This document shows, one piece after another, positions 1-10,640 of a stretch of DNA of 31,529 nt. Numbering within the stretch: the stretch's first letter is position 1; each line of letters begins with the position of its first letter. Origin of the DNA: Phoronis australis (taxonomy: Eukaryota > Phoronida > Phoronidae); assembly GCA_002633005.1 (NCBI GenBank), contig NMRA01000351.1, positions 90,191 through 121,719 on the forward strand. Reading direction: 5' to 3'. The notes below the pieces were generated by a model. That model had not been told where the DNA came from. It worked only from the letters and a program-made list of their open reading frames with translations, and made no database searches. Made by a program: the position numbers and the translations under genes.

Positions 1-340
1 CGCCCTCAAAATGAGCGCTGCACACTTTATGCTACGAAGTCGGAAAGAATTCACGAAGTCGGCCTTTGCTACCAGCTCTACCGATGTCTCTGACCCATGT
101 TTAACGCAGTTCTTGATCCTTGGGAAACAGGTAGTAACTAAATTTGTTATTTCGCTAACTGGTATTATAGCATGCCAGGCACACAACACGTATAACCTCC
201 CTGTGGCCGGTTCGCCCCCACGCTTGCCGACGTACTTGTTTACCAGCTTAACCACAATGCAACATTCTGACCCATTTCCAATATGGCGGCGTTGCAACTC
301 CGCTATAGGATTTCGCTAGGTGAAACGTCTCCCTCTCTAC
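1..340. other. Stretch without a supported gene
   Basis: An open plus-strand frame (11-319) has no recognisable content. One 21-nt segment (112-132) is framed by acceptor-like TTTAACGCAG and donor-like CAG|GTAGTA, too little to call an exon. Confidence 0.5.
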
Positions 341-788
341 GGTCTCTGCTCGAACTCACGACCTGGCGGATAGAGCGCGCGTAGTGCTTTACCACTACAC
401 CACCACGACGTAGTTGTTTATGGTCCACAGCGTTTGCGCGCGAAACCTACTTCATTTTTGTAATGCTTATTACACATTTTATATTTTGTCCAATCGGTTC
501 GTAACAAATTTGTTGTATTTAAAATAATCTTCAATTGCCCAAAAGACCAAATCCGTTTTTCGTGTTGGCAAGGAAATCGTCTTAAGTTAAGGTTTGACAA
601 AGAGAGAATTATGAGTTTCTGAGTGATTCACTAAGGCTTCGATTAAAATTCATATCTTACCAGCAGATTCTGTTTTTTCATCGTCACTCAGGTTGCATTT
701 TCTTTAAAAAATGAAGTAATTTTCTTCATTGCACAGTGGAGCAGACGACGGAAACGGAGTCATAGTGCGCAGCGCCACTGCCGGTCGC
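341..788 (-). repeat. Dispersed tRNA-like repeat, copy 1
   Basis: About 440 bp that recurs in inverse orientation at 27130-27620. Read on the minus strand it starts near 788 (GGCAGTGGCGCTGCGCACTA), runs through an AT-rich body and ends in a tRNA-like stretch at about 410-341. That stretch has box A TGGTGTAGTGG, the tRNA-type GTAAAGCAC, and box B GAGTTCGAGC. The tRNA-like part lies at the end of the shared body rather than at its start, which is unusual for a SINE. Both copies differ by small indels and about 10-15% substitutions by eye. Confidence 0.75.
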
Positions 789-1609
789 TTGGGATATCGC
801 GGGAGAGCCTATACTTCTACTTAGCCATAGTTCCGTTACGACTGCGCCGTGTTCCGAATTTGACACGCGCTCCGGTCAATGACCTAGTTTCATGAATGAG
901 TGCAGCTACCCGATGAGGATTTTACAATGTTATAAATATTCTTGTTATCAATTTATTTTCGAAATATGATACAAGATCAATGATCAATAACTGTCGTTTT
1001 CACACTTTTTATCAATTTCAAGTAATAAACCGTTACATTTAAAACTGTTTTTTTACTATAGTAAGTTAGCAACATAACGCGCACGTACATACACAACAGG
1101 TTGTGATTGGCCACGTAAACAGTCAGGGTGAAGTATTTATATAATGCCGAAAGAAAACAAAAGAAACTCACGAATTCGATGCGTACGGTCTCGGTCGATA
1201 CGCGGAATAATGTCTCGTGGGATATTATTACATGTAGACCACGCTGGGTACGTTTTGTGTATTTATTTTCTGACGGATTCGACGTATTGCGCGCCATCTA
1301 GTGTTCATTTATTATTTTGTGTCCGTTTTATGGCATTCACCTCTGATCAAGGGATAATTATGAAACAGCAGACGATTTCCTGATGAGAACACCATGGCTG
1401 ACATCGTTTTTTGGACGAGTCTGACAACTGAGTGTGCCACCCCTACATGAGTGTTGATTTTGTCGTTTTTGCTTCCACGGCTGTATCTCCTTATTTCAAT
1501 GAAGGATCTCTTTCGATGGTTTCTCCGGCGGAATTTGGAAATCTGGTTTCTTTGATGTAGACGACAGCGCACGTACTTCGTAAGCACGAACACTACCACA
1601 TTATCTTAC
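789..1609. other. AT-rich intergenic stretch
   Basis: Short overlapping frames on both strands with no domain. Holds the CTCF-like motif at 1291. Confidence 0.5.
1291..1304 (-). promoter_or_regulatory. CTCF-like motif
   Basis: On the minus strand ACACTAGATGGCGC matches 13 of 14 positions of the CTCF core CCASYAGRKGGCRS. Short-motif match only. Confidence 0.3.
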
Positions 1610-1715
1610 TTAGATCCGATCGGCAGATGATGTAACTAGATGCAGTATTATCAAACGATGTATTAGATCCGATCGGCAGATGATGTATCTAGATGCAGTA
1701 TTATCAAACGATGTA
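1610..1715. repeat. 53-bp tandem duplication
   Basis: Two head-to-tail copies (1610-1662, 1663-1715) starting TTAGATCCGATCGGCAGATG, with one mismatch (A/T). A recent duplication. Confidence 0.95.
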
Positions 1716-2700
1716 AAGAATGACATTAGCATGAAAAAGAATACCAAGCAAATATTTCTGCTTCTTATGCTTCTTTTCGCAAATTGTGTCTTTTTCCCGA
1801 ACTATTTTTGAGCGGACTCACGAAATGTCATTTATTTCCAAGACATATTGTTTGACAATTCTAGGTGAACCAACTCATAAACAAGACGGCTTGGTGATTG
1901 GACGATAACTAGACACCTTTCGATTAGGGGATTTTTATTTTTTCCAAGTCGGATCACTAAGAAAATTGACATCTTATGTTCCCACTGGCAACAGCAGGCC
2001 TGGCGTATGTTAGGCGGATCCGACTACCGCAGTGCCTCCTATTGACAATCTCATCGTTTTTATGTTTGCCTCCGTAGCTTTGGAGTTCCTTAGCAGATTT
2101 TCGGGAAACTTGGCATTTGATTACTATCTGTGAAACTTCATGGCCTTATTTGAAGCTCGGACGGGTTCGGCCTGTTTTGCTCGATCGAATGGTCATGTTT
2201 ATGATACTAATAAATACACCTGAACCATAACGTTTGCGGTGCAGTCGTGTGGACTTTTTTCATCGCTCTCTTTTAATCTTTTGTGTGTTACTACATCTCA
2301 GTGGTTACGCTACATTCGGCAAACATGCTGCACACGAGAACGCGAGTTACTTATTGTACAACTCCCCAGGCGGCGTTTTAGACAGTTACTCCCCAGGCCG
2401 GTTTTAGACACTATACCTAAACTGCAGTACTGAGTTAAGTGTAATACAACCATAATGTCTCTACAACACCGCCAATTTGCCGCCAAGGATGTATTTTTAG
2501 GTAAAACATCGAAGAAAGTTGATAGTCCTACATTTTATCAAAAAATGATTCTGCGAAATCAGTACGAAGCTTGTTTGAGTGGGTCAACTGTGATGATCAT
2601 GTCGGAAGGGGAAGAGGGGAAGACGGTTACTATCGAACTTGTGCTTGACGTCAATTATTCTCATTCTTTCGGCTCTTCCTATCTAATTACTCCCGCTGTG
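1716..2700. other. Stretch with an unassigned open frame
   Basis: The plus-strand frame starting at ATG 2455 (good context, ACCATAATGT) has coding-like codon use for about 60 codons (MSLQHRQFAAKD at its start) and contains a TTAG|GTAAAA donor at about 2501. It runs on through the acceptor at 2710 into another frame of the Cys-rich exon. I cannot decide whether it is an exon. Confidence 0.3.
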
Positions 2701-2710
2701 TTGTTTTCAG

Positions 2711-2872
2711 AACGCCCCTGTCAGTCTACAAGGATGTATAAAGAATGGCAAGATAATGGTCGGGTGTGAGGACAAAAGTTTTTGCGAGGAAATCTGCAGT
2801 GCAAGTCGTGCTGCCAATCTCACAACAAGACCCGCCTTTATGCGCCACTGCGCTCTCTCTGGACACCCGTAA
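2711..2872 (+). CDS. Candidate last exon of a Cys-rich protein
   Basis: A strong acceptor (pyrimidine run then TTGTTTTCAG) at 2701-2710 opens directly into 53 codons that end at TAA 2870-2872. Read in phase 0, the product starts NAPVSLQGC and holds five cysteines (C9, C19, C25, C29, C46), with GCEDKSFCEEIC in the middle. Two AATAAA signals follow at 2956 and 3013, so this looks like a terminal exon with a short 3' UTR. The spacing of cysteines suggests a secreted or extracellular domain, but I do not recognise the family. An overlapping frame through the acceptor (from 2455) is also open and gives another, less convincing end. Upstream exons were not identified; they may lie left of the window. 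Confidence 0.35.
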   Translation, partial: NAPVSLQGCIKNGKIMVGCEDKSFCEEICSASRAANLTTRPAFMRHCALSGHP

Positions 2873-2955
2873 TAATTATTGGCAATCGTAAAGATGACCA
2901 TTTGCTTTTCACTTTCTACGTGTAATTTGATTGGTATTATGCTGATGAACTACAA

Positions 2956-2961
2956 AATAAA
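2956..2961 (+). terminator. Poly(A) signal after the Cys-rich exon
   Basis: AATAAA 84 nt after the TAA at 2872, with a second AATAAA at 3013-3018. Confidence 0.4.
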
Positions 2962-3094
2962 TTGAAATTTACGCGGAAACTCCACATTTTTGTCGCTTTA
3001 GATTCACTGTAAAATAAAACACTCAGTTTTCTATGGGGCCAACGCATACCGATAGCGTCGTGATCCATCACCGCTGTCATCCAGATCGCCGAGG

Positions 3095-3113
3095 CTACAT
3101 GTCATACATGTAG
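3095..3113. repeat. Perfect 8-bp-stem hairpin
   Basis: CTACATGT CAT ACATGTAG. Short inverted repeat in a non-coding stretch. Confidence 0.7.
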
Positions 3114-3389
3114 ACGCACATCATGGTCACTGTTCAGTGCGAGAAATCGTAACTTATATAAAAGAGAAGCCGCCATATTCCATCCTTCCCGGCAACGTAT
3201 TCAACGACCCCATGAACGGCATTATGCCAGAGTAGGCTTATAAAGTCCAGAGCATACCGTGCGGTATTTCTGAAATACTCCTGGATCTGTCGATCTTAGT
3301 CACGGTGAACTTGGCATCATTTTCAAGGACACTGCTAGCAAACCTTGACTTGGGAAAATGCAGTTACAGATCGAGCGCGACATCTTAAG

Positions 3390-3830
3390 ACTGATGGAGC
3401 TTGAGTTTCATATTTTAGTTTAACCGAAGTCAGGTGAAGCAATTTCAGGTGCCAGTTGTCCGTCGATTTCGGTGTCCTTGCACCATTTTCAAGGTACAGC
3501 GAGTACTATGTCGTTAGTGGGCGAAATCCGTATTTTGTACGGGGTGCCGTATCTTCAGGCGCCAGTCTATTTTAGCTACCGTGACTTCGTTGCCAATGTT
3601 AAACCAGAAATTCTAAGAATTTCAACTTGGAAAATGTTGTGGACGAGATATATGATGAAAGAAACTTTACCTTTTGTTCATATTTTATTCTGAGGTGTGT
3701 CATCTGCAGGTTCCTATCGAATTTGGTGACCTTGACTTCAGTTTCAAAATCAAATTTTTACTTAAAAATGTTGGTGACGCGATATCTCAAAAAAGAAACT
3801 GTATGTTTTGCTCATATTTTAGCGAGATGA
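3390..3830. repeat. Degenerate tandem repeat, about 135-bp period
   Basis: Diverged units are anchored by CATATTTTA-like strings at 3409, 3529, 3679 and 3813, each followed by CAGGTGCCAG-like text. The clearest pair is 3641-3687 and 3776-3821 (GACGAGATATATGATGAAAG against GACGCGATATCTCAAAAAAG, then AAACT and GCTCATATTTTA). An old satellite-like array. Open frames inside it are by-products. Confidence 0.6.
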
Positions 3831-4106
3831 AAGTGGGGCATCTTCCACGTGCACCTGCGGCATTTTGCGAACCTGACCTCTTTTTCAAAGTCAGTGTGAG
3901 AAGTTCAAATGTTTTGCCTGAAAATTGTGAAATTCTGTAGACTTGATCACCTTAAGGGTATTGACAAATTTTTCAGTGCAACTTTTACTTTTAAGTGCAG
4001 CAAACTTTTAAACTGTTTCATTCCCATGTATTTCAATCTGATCGATTACATTTGAATTGATGTCACAAAATGTTGAAATTCAAGATTTTATGAATTTCGG
4101 ATTGCA

Positions 4107-4112
4107 TTTATT
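4107..4112 (-). terminator. Poly(A) signal on the minus strand
   Basis: AATAAA on the minus strand, 75 nt past the stop at 4185. Confidence 0.35.
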
Positions 4113-4184
4113 TCATTAATCAATCCTACTTAACGAATAATAATCGAAATTTAAAATGCGTTGATAAATTTCTCACGTGATCTA

Positions 4185-4391
4185 TTACGTCACAAAAAGA
4201 CAACAATGGAGTCGGTGGGTAGTGAAAACGTATCGGTCGAAGTGCATTTTCTGAATAATGTCGATGGTTTCTGAATCCTTCATCTTTGTAAGCGTTGTCG
4301 GAATTTTCCAATGACGAAGTTTTTCCACACATTTTGCATACTCATCCAAATGGTTGTCGCTCACGCTGTTCGTTTCGTGTTTGCGTTCCAC
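4185..4391 (-). CDS. Candidate last exon, unrecognised protein
   Basis: The minus strand is open here for about 68 codons ending at TAA 4187-4185, with protein-like composition: charged, with KCVEKLRHWKIP and IIQKMHFDRY. AATAAA follows 75 nt later, at 4112-4107, as expected for a terminal exon. The frame enters after an in-frame TAA, so an acceptor is needed; ATAGCAG near 4400 is possible but has a poor pyrimidine tract. I do not recognise a domain. It may belong with the candidate exon at 5352-5146, though the phases would need a further exon between them. A decayed mobile element is an alternative. Confidence 0.3.
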   Translation of the reverse strand: MERKHETNSVSDNHLDEYAKCVEKLRHWKIPTTLTKMKDSETIDIIQKMHFDRYVFTTHRLHCCLFVT

Positions 4392-5145
4392 AATTCTGCT
4401 ATGTTATGTATTGTTGAAGGCTTCCTGTCAGAGTCGCGTAATCTTCGTAAGAAATCTAAACGATCGTTAATCTTTTGGTTTTATGTCACACAGTTTCTTT
4501 TATTAATACGGTCTTTATAGATTACATTCAGTAGTTGACTATCAACTCGTTCGCGCTGAAGTAGCAATGAAGGCGACAGTTACTGTAAAAACCTTTCTTC
4601 CGGCGACAAGACAACATCCGATTTAGATTACTTACCTCAATGAATTTGTTCTCAAAGTGTTCCTTGGACAAGTTGGAGACAATTTGTCGGCTTGGAATGA
4701 ACTAACAGTTCGCCATTGTTAGAGACCAGGCTCTTCAAAGTGCCTAATTGTCACAGCTTGTCATTGTATGAGCTTGAGCCCTTGGTTTCAACAGTGAAGG
4801 AAGTGATACTTTTTCAAAGCCTAGAGAATCATTTCTCATCTGAGTTAGCATTAAATCAATATCAATAGCGCTTTGCAGGATCTATGCACATACTTTGCTT
4901 AAAGTTACGCGGATTTGACGTGCGCTTTAACAAAGAATTAGCGGTAACGAAAGTCAGTTTCATGCCTTAAGTTATCACCAGTAATTAAAGGCTACCGTTT
5001 AAACTTGATGTTCCTTATATCAGTGATAGCTTCTGTACGGAGTATCGTGAACGATAAGGTGGCCTCCGCCAGCTGTTCTCTGTGTTGACACAAAGATTAA
5101 ACTCTTCACTGTAACAAACGTGAGACTTTTCTCTACCCTCCCCAC

Positions 5146-5352
5146 CTGTTGCACGCCGGACAGTCTTCTGACTTCTTCGTGGCTATATTTCGATCTGATA
5201 TCTTGTCGCGTGTCTGCAGAGACAGATAAATTCACACTCACAATATTCTCGATATCGTTTGTGTCTGGAGGTGAACTTTGCTGCACTGACTGATCTAGTG
5301 TGCCTTGAGAGGAATGACCACAATTTATAGCCGAGAAATCTTTGCGGTAACC
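5146..5352 (-). CDS. Candidate internal coding exon, unrecognised protein
   Basis: An open minus-strand frame of 69 codons that stops being needed at a good donor, CAACAG|GTGGGG (intron from 5145, phase 0). It reads like protein: polar and acidic, with SSPPDTNDIEN and a basic, helix-prone end KYSHEEVRRLSGVQQ. Possible acceptors within the frame are CCTCTCAAG (near 5312) and CACACTAG (near 5305). A second frame starting at an ATG at about 5389 overlaps it and is also open. No family is recognised. It lies 0.8 kb upstream of the candidate last exon at 4391-4185 on the same strand. Confidence 0.33.
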
Positions 5353-5389
5353 TTAGAAGTGCATACTGGCGCTTTTTCGTCACACCCAT

Positions 5390-6248
5390 AAATGCATTTA
5401 TACTAAGGCTGCAAGCGCCAGTAAAAGAACCCCTCCCCCTACTCTAAAACTGAAGACTCACAAATGAGTTAAAATTAACGTTTCGTTTTGAACTGCGTTT
5501 CTTGCAACTTATCTGTAGAAGATTTATTTGATTTGTTTTACTTTTCGACCTGCACCAATTTATCTGTTCGTCTGCTGCAGCACATGACTCGGTGCTGTGA
5601 TTTCTAATCGACTCGACACAGGCCGTTGTTGCCATGAACCTCCCTGGAAGCCCTCTTGTTTTATCTAAACTTCTTTTGTTTATGCCCAGGAGACAAGAAC
5701 ATGGAGCTGTCATTTCATCTCATATGTATTTACACAGGCTAGTTTTATCACTAATTTCGACGGCTGTCCATGGTAAGACGCGTGAATGACGAACTAATCA
5801 ATCGGCCACAAGTGGCTCTATAAGTGTCACCCCTAGCCGATAAAGCACTACCCCAGGAGAGCACTAAGCATCTGTTCCTCTCGACCTAACACGCGCAGTC
5901 ATTTGTTATAGCTGTTACAAAACACATTATTAACCAACCACCCAGTTGGACTATATCAACATTACAGTCGGTTGCCATTATGCTACCCTCGCATGGTTTA
6001 AAACTTCAGGACTGGTCAAAAGCAGGCTTTTGCGCGTGCTAAACTGAATGATCTCGTTTAGTGCCCTGCTTCGCAACAGAGGTCTTCGCCACGTTGGGGA
6101 ATTCATTTAGTGGGGATTATATTCCAATCATGGAGGAAACGGTGCCTCTAAATTTGCAGCTTTGCCTATGGTCTCCTAAACCCCATTTCTGAGTCATCGA
6201 ACATCAAAACCACGGCGCAAATTCCAATCCTACTGTGCCCCTGTGGTC
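5390..6248. other. Stretch without a supported gene
   Basis: No splice-bounded coding segment or repeat seen. An 89-codon minus-strand frame (5713-5444) lacks recognisable content. Confidence 0.45.
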
Positions 6249-6656
6249 GGTTGCATGAAACAGTCCTAAATAGGGAATCAACTAAGTTCCCTAAACTTTC
6301 GATGTAATTGTGAACTTGTGAAACACCGATTGTCCCCTCTTATGCTGTTTTATTTTATTACTAAGTCAATTTTTGGTTTTGTTACAAATCGAGAGTGCAC
6401 TTGAATTCTCAATATTAGCGAAAATAAATAGGGATCTTTTCATGCAACTTAAAGACTAAGTCCCTATTTATTTTCATTGAATTGAGGGCTCAGTTTTTAG
6501 TTACGTCAGTTATTAGAAATTTCATTAGTCAAAGAGAAGCTCGAAATAAAGACGAAATAACAGAAAACCAGTTCATCTGTGGGTAAAATAGACACAAACA
6601 GTCAAAAGATTTAGGGAACTTAGTTGAGTCCTTATTTGGGACAGTTTCATGCAACC
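6249..6656. mobile_element. TIR element (MITE-like), 408 bp, with inner hairpin
   Basis: Inverted terminal repeats of about 51 bp: 6249-6299 and 6605-6656 share GGTTGCATGAAAC, AAGTTCCCTAAA and most bases between. Near the middle a second inverted repeat (GAAAATAAATAGGGA at 6420-6434 against its complement at 6461-6475, 26-nt loop) includes another CATGCAAC string like the outer ends. No target duplication is clear and no coding sequence is present. Superfamily not identified. Confidence 0.8.
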
Positions 6657-7127
6657 CGGCACTTAATTCCACATACTTCGAAATACTGTTCGTACACGGT
6701 CACTTAAACTGTAACTTTATACCCGGCTGCCTGCTTCCTTCACGCACCCGTAGTTCTGGTCTGTAGTTTGGACACCCGCTATTGTGTTTGGTCACCGGGT
6801 TTGGGACATTTTCGGTGCGTGTGTGGCCGGATTTTATGGGTGCGTGTATGGAATTTATTCCGCGGGTTTGCTTGTCCAACACTGGCCGGGGGCTTCACTG
6901 GTTAAAAATGGAATTTAGAGCCTCAACCATGGACTGGTTTCCAACCTTTAGATATTTTGATAGTGTTATAAATTGCATGGAAGTACCCATTGCAATCAGA
7001 AATAGACTGCGGTATAACTAGAGACTTACGCGTACATGGTTTTTGCTGTTTGTGAGAAGAAAATGATAGTTTTCCCGATTTTTCGTGATTTTTCTACTTT
7101 TTTCATTCAAGCGCATTGCCCGAATCT

Positions 7128-7221
7128 GGGGAACGTGCTCCTCTCGCCCGCTGTCTTGGTTAGACAGCGGGCGAGGGGAACGTGTGCCCCTCGCCCACTC
7201 TCCTGGTTAGACACCTCTCTT
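7128..7221. repeat. 47-bp tandem duplication containing a strong hairpin
   Basis: Two diverged units (7128-7174 and 7175-7221), each with GGGGAACGTG, a CTCGCCC core and TGGTTAGACA. Within the first, CTCTCGCCCGCTGTCT (7141-7156) pairs with AGACAGCGGGCGAGGG (7162-7177) across a 5-nt loop, with one mismatch or wobble in 16. GC-rich and stable, unlike its surroundings. Confidence 0.85.
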
Positions 7222-9547
7222 AGTGTGTCAACTCACAACTGGGGCTGACGATGACTGTTTTAGGCTAACAGGTCAGAACAACCAATAAAAAATAGTGTCA
7301 GGATGCAGCCACCTAATAAGCAAACCCTTTAGGCATTTAAATAAAATAGCTGTTTCACTTACTCAGCAATTACTTTGTTTTCTCAAACCCATTACGACGG
7401 TGGATTCCTGGGATAGTTAGTAAGCCTACTACTTCCTTGTGTGTTGTGAGTAGGGCTTACACGTTCCATGACGTCGCCTGACGTAATCATGATGGCTGCA
7501 CTAGATTCTGCTCCTTTCCGAGTGAACCAAACAAAAATCATTATTATTGGATTTTCTGTTCAAAGACAATGAAGAATGAAAAACGCCGCCTCGTTTTTGC
7601 TTGTAATTAAGTGTCATTTGCAATATTGAGATTTTCAGAAAGTCAGTGAAGTAGTGAGGAGGCCTAGTAGAGGCTGCACACTCACTTTGTTTGGGGTTCC
7701 GCGTAGTTACTTTAATCTCGGCCTCCATGTATTTGTTATTTGTACCAGAAGGGACACCCGACAGTTACTTATATGTGAAATCCTCCAACCGCGATGTCCG
7801 TCCAACTCTTTGTCGGCCTTTCAGTCATACACTGGCCTCTTATCATGGTTTGCAATGAACTAAACCGATAGCGGCCACATAACAATATATTCTGAAGTCT
7901 CACGATGACTTTGTCCGAGCGTCATTCTGTATCACTGACACGCTGCATAAACAAGAATTTTGAATTGGCATGTGTTACTGATTTTGAACGAAGGCAGCAT
8001 TTTTAGCCCTCATAGTAATTGAGCAGTCTGTTTCGTCAGTTCACCACTGGGTGATGTATTGACTGCATGCGACATCTAGCGGACATTTTAACACTACCAG
8101 TCTGAGAACTGAGCCCCACTACGATAGGTTTTGATGAAGAACATCACTTTGACAGAATCAAAGTAGCTACGTAATTTATTCGTTTTGTACTTGTGTAGGA
8201 ATGTTTATCTGCAGCGTAACTCTGGTACTGCGTTAGAACTTGTTAATTATGTGAACACACATTTTAAAAGCGATGACGCTTTTAGAAAAAAATACCATCT
8301 TTGCCGCCATAAATATGCGTATAGCCTTAGATTGATATGGACATACCCCCCCCCTTGGAATAACCCCTGAACAAAAGACTGTTCTTCAAATACTTCTCGA
8401 GGGATAACACGAAAACCGTGTACAAGCCAAAGGCTGACACTCGCGTCTAATCCATAGTACAATAATAAAAAACGTGTGCCGAAAAACACCTGCAGCGGCT
8501 TGAAACAAAAGAAAATGAATTATATTTATTTAAATGTCTGCTTGCACGAATTCCGTCACGAGTTGTATACTTCTCACATTTGTCTCGCATACCTTCAGTT
8601 GCTAGTAGTTATTATTACTCAGATTCGTGCAGGTCAGCGTTGAGATAAAATCGACACACACGCTTGGTTTATTATTTTTGACATTTTTGAAAAATTAAGG
8701 TCCAGTCAAAATATACGTAAAACCCGCGTCTTCTCCAATCTACAAAATAGGTTATTCGTAAGTCAAAATGTGGTGTATACAGGAGACAGAATCTATGCTT
8801 GGAGAGAAATCGTAAATTTCGAGCATTTTTTACATTTTATTTCACTGTTTGTGTGTACTTCGTGTTTCCGACAAGTGTTTAGAAAACAACGTGTTGCATC
8901 GCCACAATTTAATTTGCCAAGACTCGTAGGGGGCGTGGCAATGTCATACCTTTATATATTACGATCAACAATTTATGTTAAGTGTTTGGATATTTTCACA
9001 AACGCGATAATCGTGTTTACACAATAAATTCGCGATAACTGCGGTGTATATTCTGGGCAAAGCTATCTGTCGTATTTAATTTTCTTAGACTTAAATATTA
9101 TCGCGGCTCAGGCATAGATGGAAAAATATTCTCAAACTGAATACAACTTTAAATCGAAAATAATGACTGGTGTTTTTTACACTGTGATTGAGGAAAAGTG
9201 GGGCCGAATTTTATGTCCGATATACATGTACTCATAATTACAGTCCGTTTAAAGGTCTGAATTAGAATTTTTAAGATGTAAAAACTTTAATGGTTTATTG
9301 AAAATCTCCAGTCTATAAATTGAATAAAATGCCACTGCCTTCGTGAATTTCTTGAGACAATAACAACGACTCTGAACCCCGCGGTTTTTCGGGAATCATG
9401 GGACACGCTGGAGCCTCAGGCACGATTACCTTTCGTCCTTCGTTATCTCCATCAATTTAAAATCTGACCACGAATAATTAGCAAGGCGTTTGACCAGACT
9501 TACTACTGTTTTTGGATTCTTTTAAATGTGTTTATGTCTTCTTTTTC
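7222..9547. other. Long stretch without a supported gene
   Basis: AT-rich, with short frames only and a C9-10 run near 8347. No domain, tRNA or clear repeat was recognised apart from the weak CTCF-like motif at 8069. Confidence 0.45.
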
Positions 9548-9708
9548 CGGTGGCAGATTTAAGGGGAGGGGGGCAAGAGGGCCATGCCCCCCTAAAATTA
9601 TCCTAGATTCCATTCGCACAGTATGGGGGTGCGAATGTCTGACGGGTAAAATCCTGGCTAATACTCTGTCAGGGCTCCCCCTAACTCAAAATCCTGGATC
9701 CGACCCTG
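9548..9708 (+). mobile_element. hAT-like MITE, 161 bp
   Basis: Ends CGGTGGCAGATTTAAGGGG and GGATCCGACCCTG form an imperfect inverted repeat (family consensus CAGTGGCGGATY). The insertion is flanked by a perfect 5-bp target duplication TTTTC (9543-9547, 9709-9713). Inside it shares ATGTCTGACGG and TCCTGGCTAATACTCTG with the copies at 23142 and 21283. Non-coding. Confidence 0.85.
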
Positions 9709-9877
9709 TTTTCGTCCAGAAAGTAGCGCTAATCCAGCATTTTGAAGGGCATATAAACATCGCAGGTTTTATTAGTATTGTAATGTCTTCCGTGTTATGA
9801 CCTTGACACCGGTCTACAAAATGTGTTTGCCATGGTGGCATTTGGTTTCTTACTTCAAAACTTGAAACCTGCAATAT

Positions 9878-10198
9878 CATAGGCGGATTTGGGGGGTCTC
9901 CCCCCTTGGCTGCCCCAAAAAATATGAAACAGCAACAGCGTGAACCGCGAGGAAATATTGTGTTCAGGAACTAGAACCGGTAGCGGATGAGGCGGGGGAC
10001 GGGCTCAGACTCCATGCCGCGGTGGAATCGTGTCCCGTTTTTTTTTAGTCCACCGTTAGATTTTCCTGAACAGAAGGTCCACGGTCTACATCCCCTGCCT
10101 CCGCAACTTCCTTGTCGCCTGTACACATGTATTCGCGCTTTGTCCAATACCCCGAGGCAACATATCGCCCCCCTTATGGTATCGTAGATCCGCCACTG
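9878..10198. mobile_element. hAT-like non-autonomous element, 321 bp
   Basis: Left end CATAGGCGGATTTGGGGGG, right end GTAGATCCGCCACTG, with a perfect 5-bp duplication AATAT (9873-9877 and 10199-10203). The interior differs from the 161-bp family, so it is a second family using similar ends. Non-coding; small frames inside are chance. Confidence 0.8.
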
Positions 10199-10266
10199 AA
10201 TATAAAGCATTTGCCAGTGCTCAGAATGATCGTTTGCTGATGATCTTTAGCTTGTGTCATTGTTAA

Positions 10267-10506
10267 GTAAGGTCCTAGGTGTAGACCCCTATTGTACTTT
10301 GAAGGGTCCGAGGCGCAGGCCCCTATTTTACTTTGAAGGGTCCGAGGAGCAGGCCCTTATTGTACTTTAAAGGGTCCGAGGAGGCGCAGGCCCCTATTGT
10401 ACTTTGAAGAGTCCGAAGCGCAGGCCCCTATTGTACTTTGAAGGGTCGGAGACGCAGGCCCCTATTGTACTTTGAAGTGTCCGAGGCGTAGACACTACTG
10501 TACTTT
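10267..10506. repeat. 34-bp minisatellite, seven units
   Basis: Seven head-to-tail units starting at 10267, 10301, 10335, 10369, 10406, 10440 and 10474. The core is GGGTCCGAGGCGCAGGCCCC followed by TATTGTACTTT. Unit 4 is 37 bp (three-base insertion) and unit 7 is 33 bp. Inner units are closest to each other and the end units most diverged, as in an array growing from the middle. Confidence 0.95.
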
Positions 10507-10552
10507 GAGGAACTTAATAACCGGGTTGATATAATATGCGTTTTAGGTAGTG

Positions 10553-10610
10553 AGCGAGAAGTGCCATACTACAGCAGACATAGCGAGATGTGCCATACTA
10601 CAACGGACAT
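10553..10610. repeat. 29-bp tandem duplication
   Basis: Two copies of a 29-bp unit that begins AGCGAGA and ends GACAT, differing at three or four positions, followed by the start of a third (AGCGAGTGTG). The same ACATAGCGAGTGTG string recurs at about 12218-12231 in the PTF1A intron. Confidence 0.85.
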
Positions 10611-10634
10611 AGCGAGTGTGATAACAAGTGTATA

Positions 10635-10640
10635 TTTATT
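10635..10640 (-). terminator. Candidate poly(A) signal for the PTF1A-like gene
   Basis: AATAAA on the minus strand, about 770 nt past the stop codon. It is the first clear hexamer found downstream, so the 3' UTR would include the 17-bp tandem array at 10991-11075. No transcript support is available. Confidence 0.35.

Noticed and set aside
341-410. A functional tRNA gene on the minus strand.
   Set aside because: Box A and box B are present, but the acceptor stem and anticodon arm do not form properly and the same segment recurs inside another repeat.
10267-10506. Regularly spaced repeats as a CRISPR-like array.
   Set aside because: The units are head to tail with no unique spacers, and the DNA is clearly eukaryotic.
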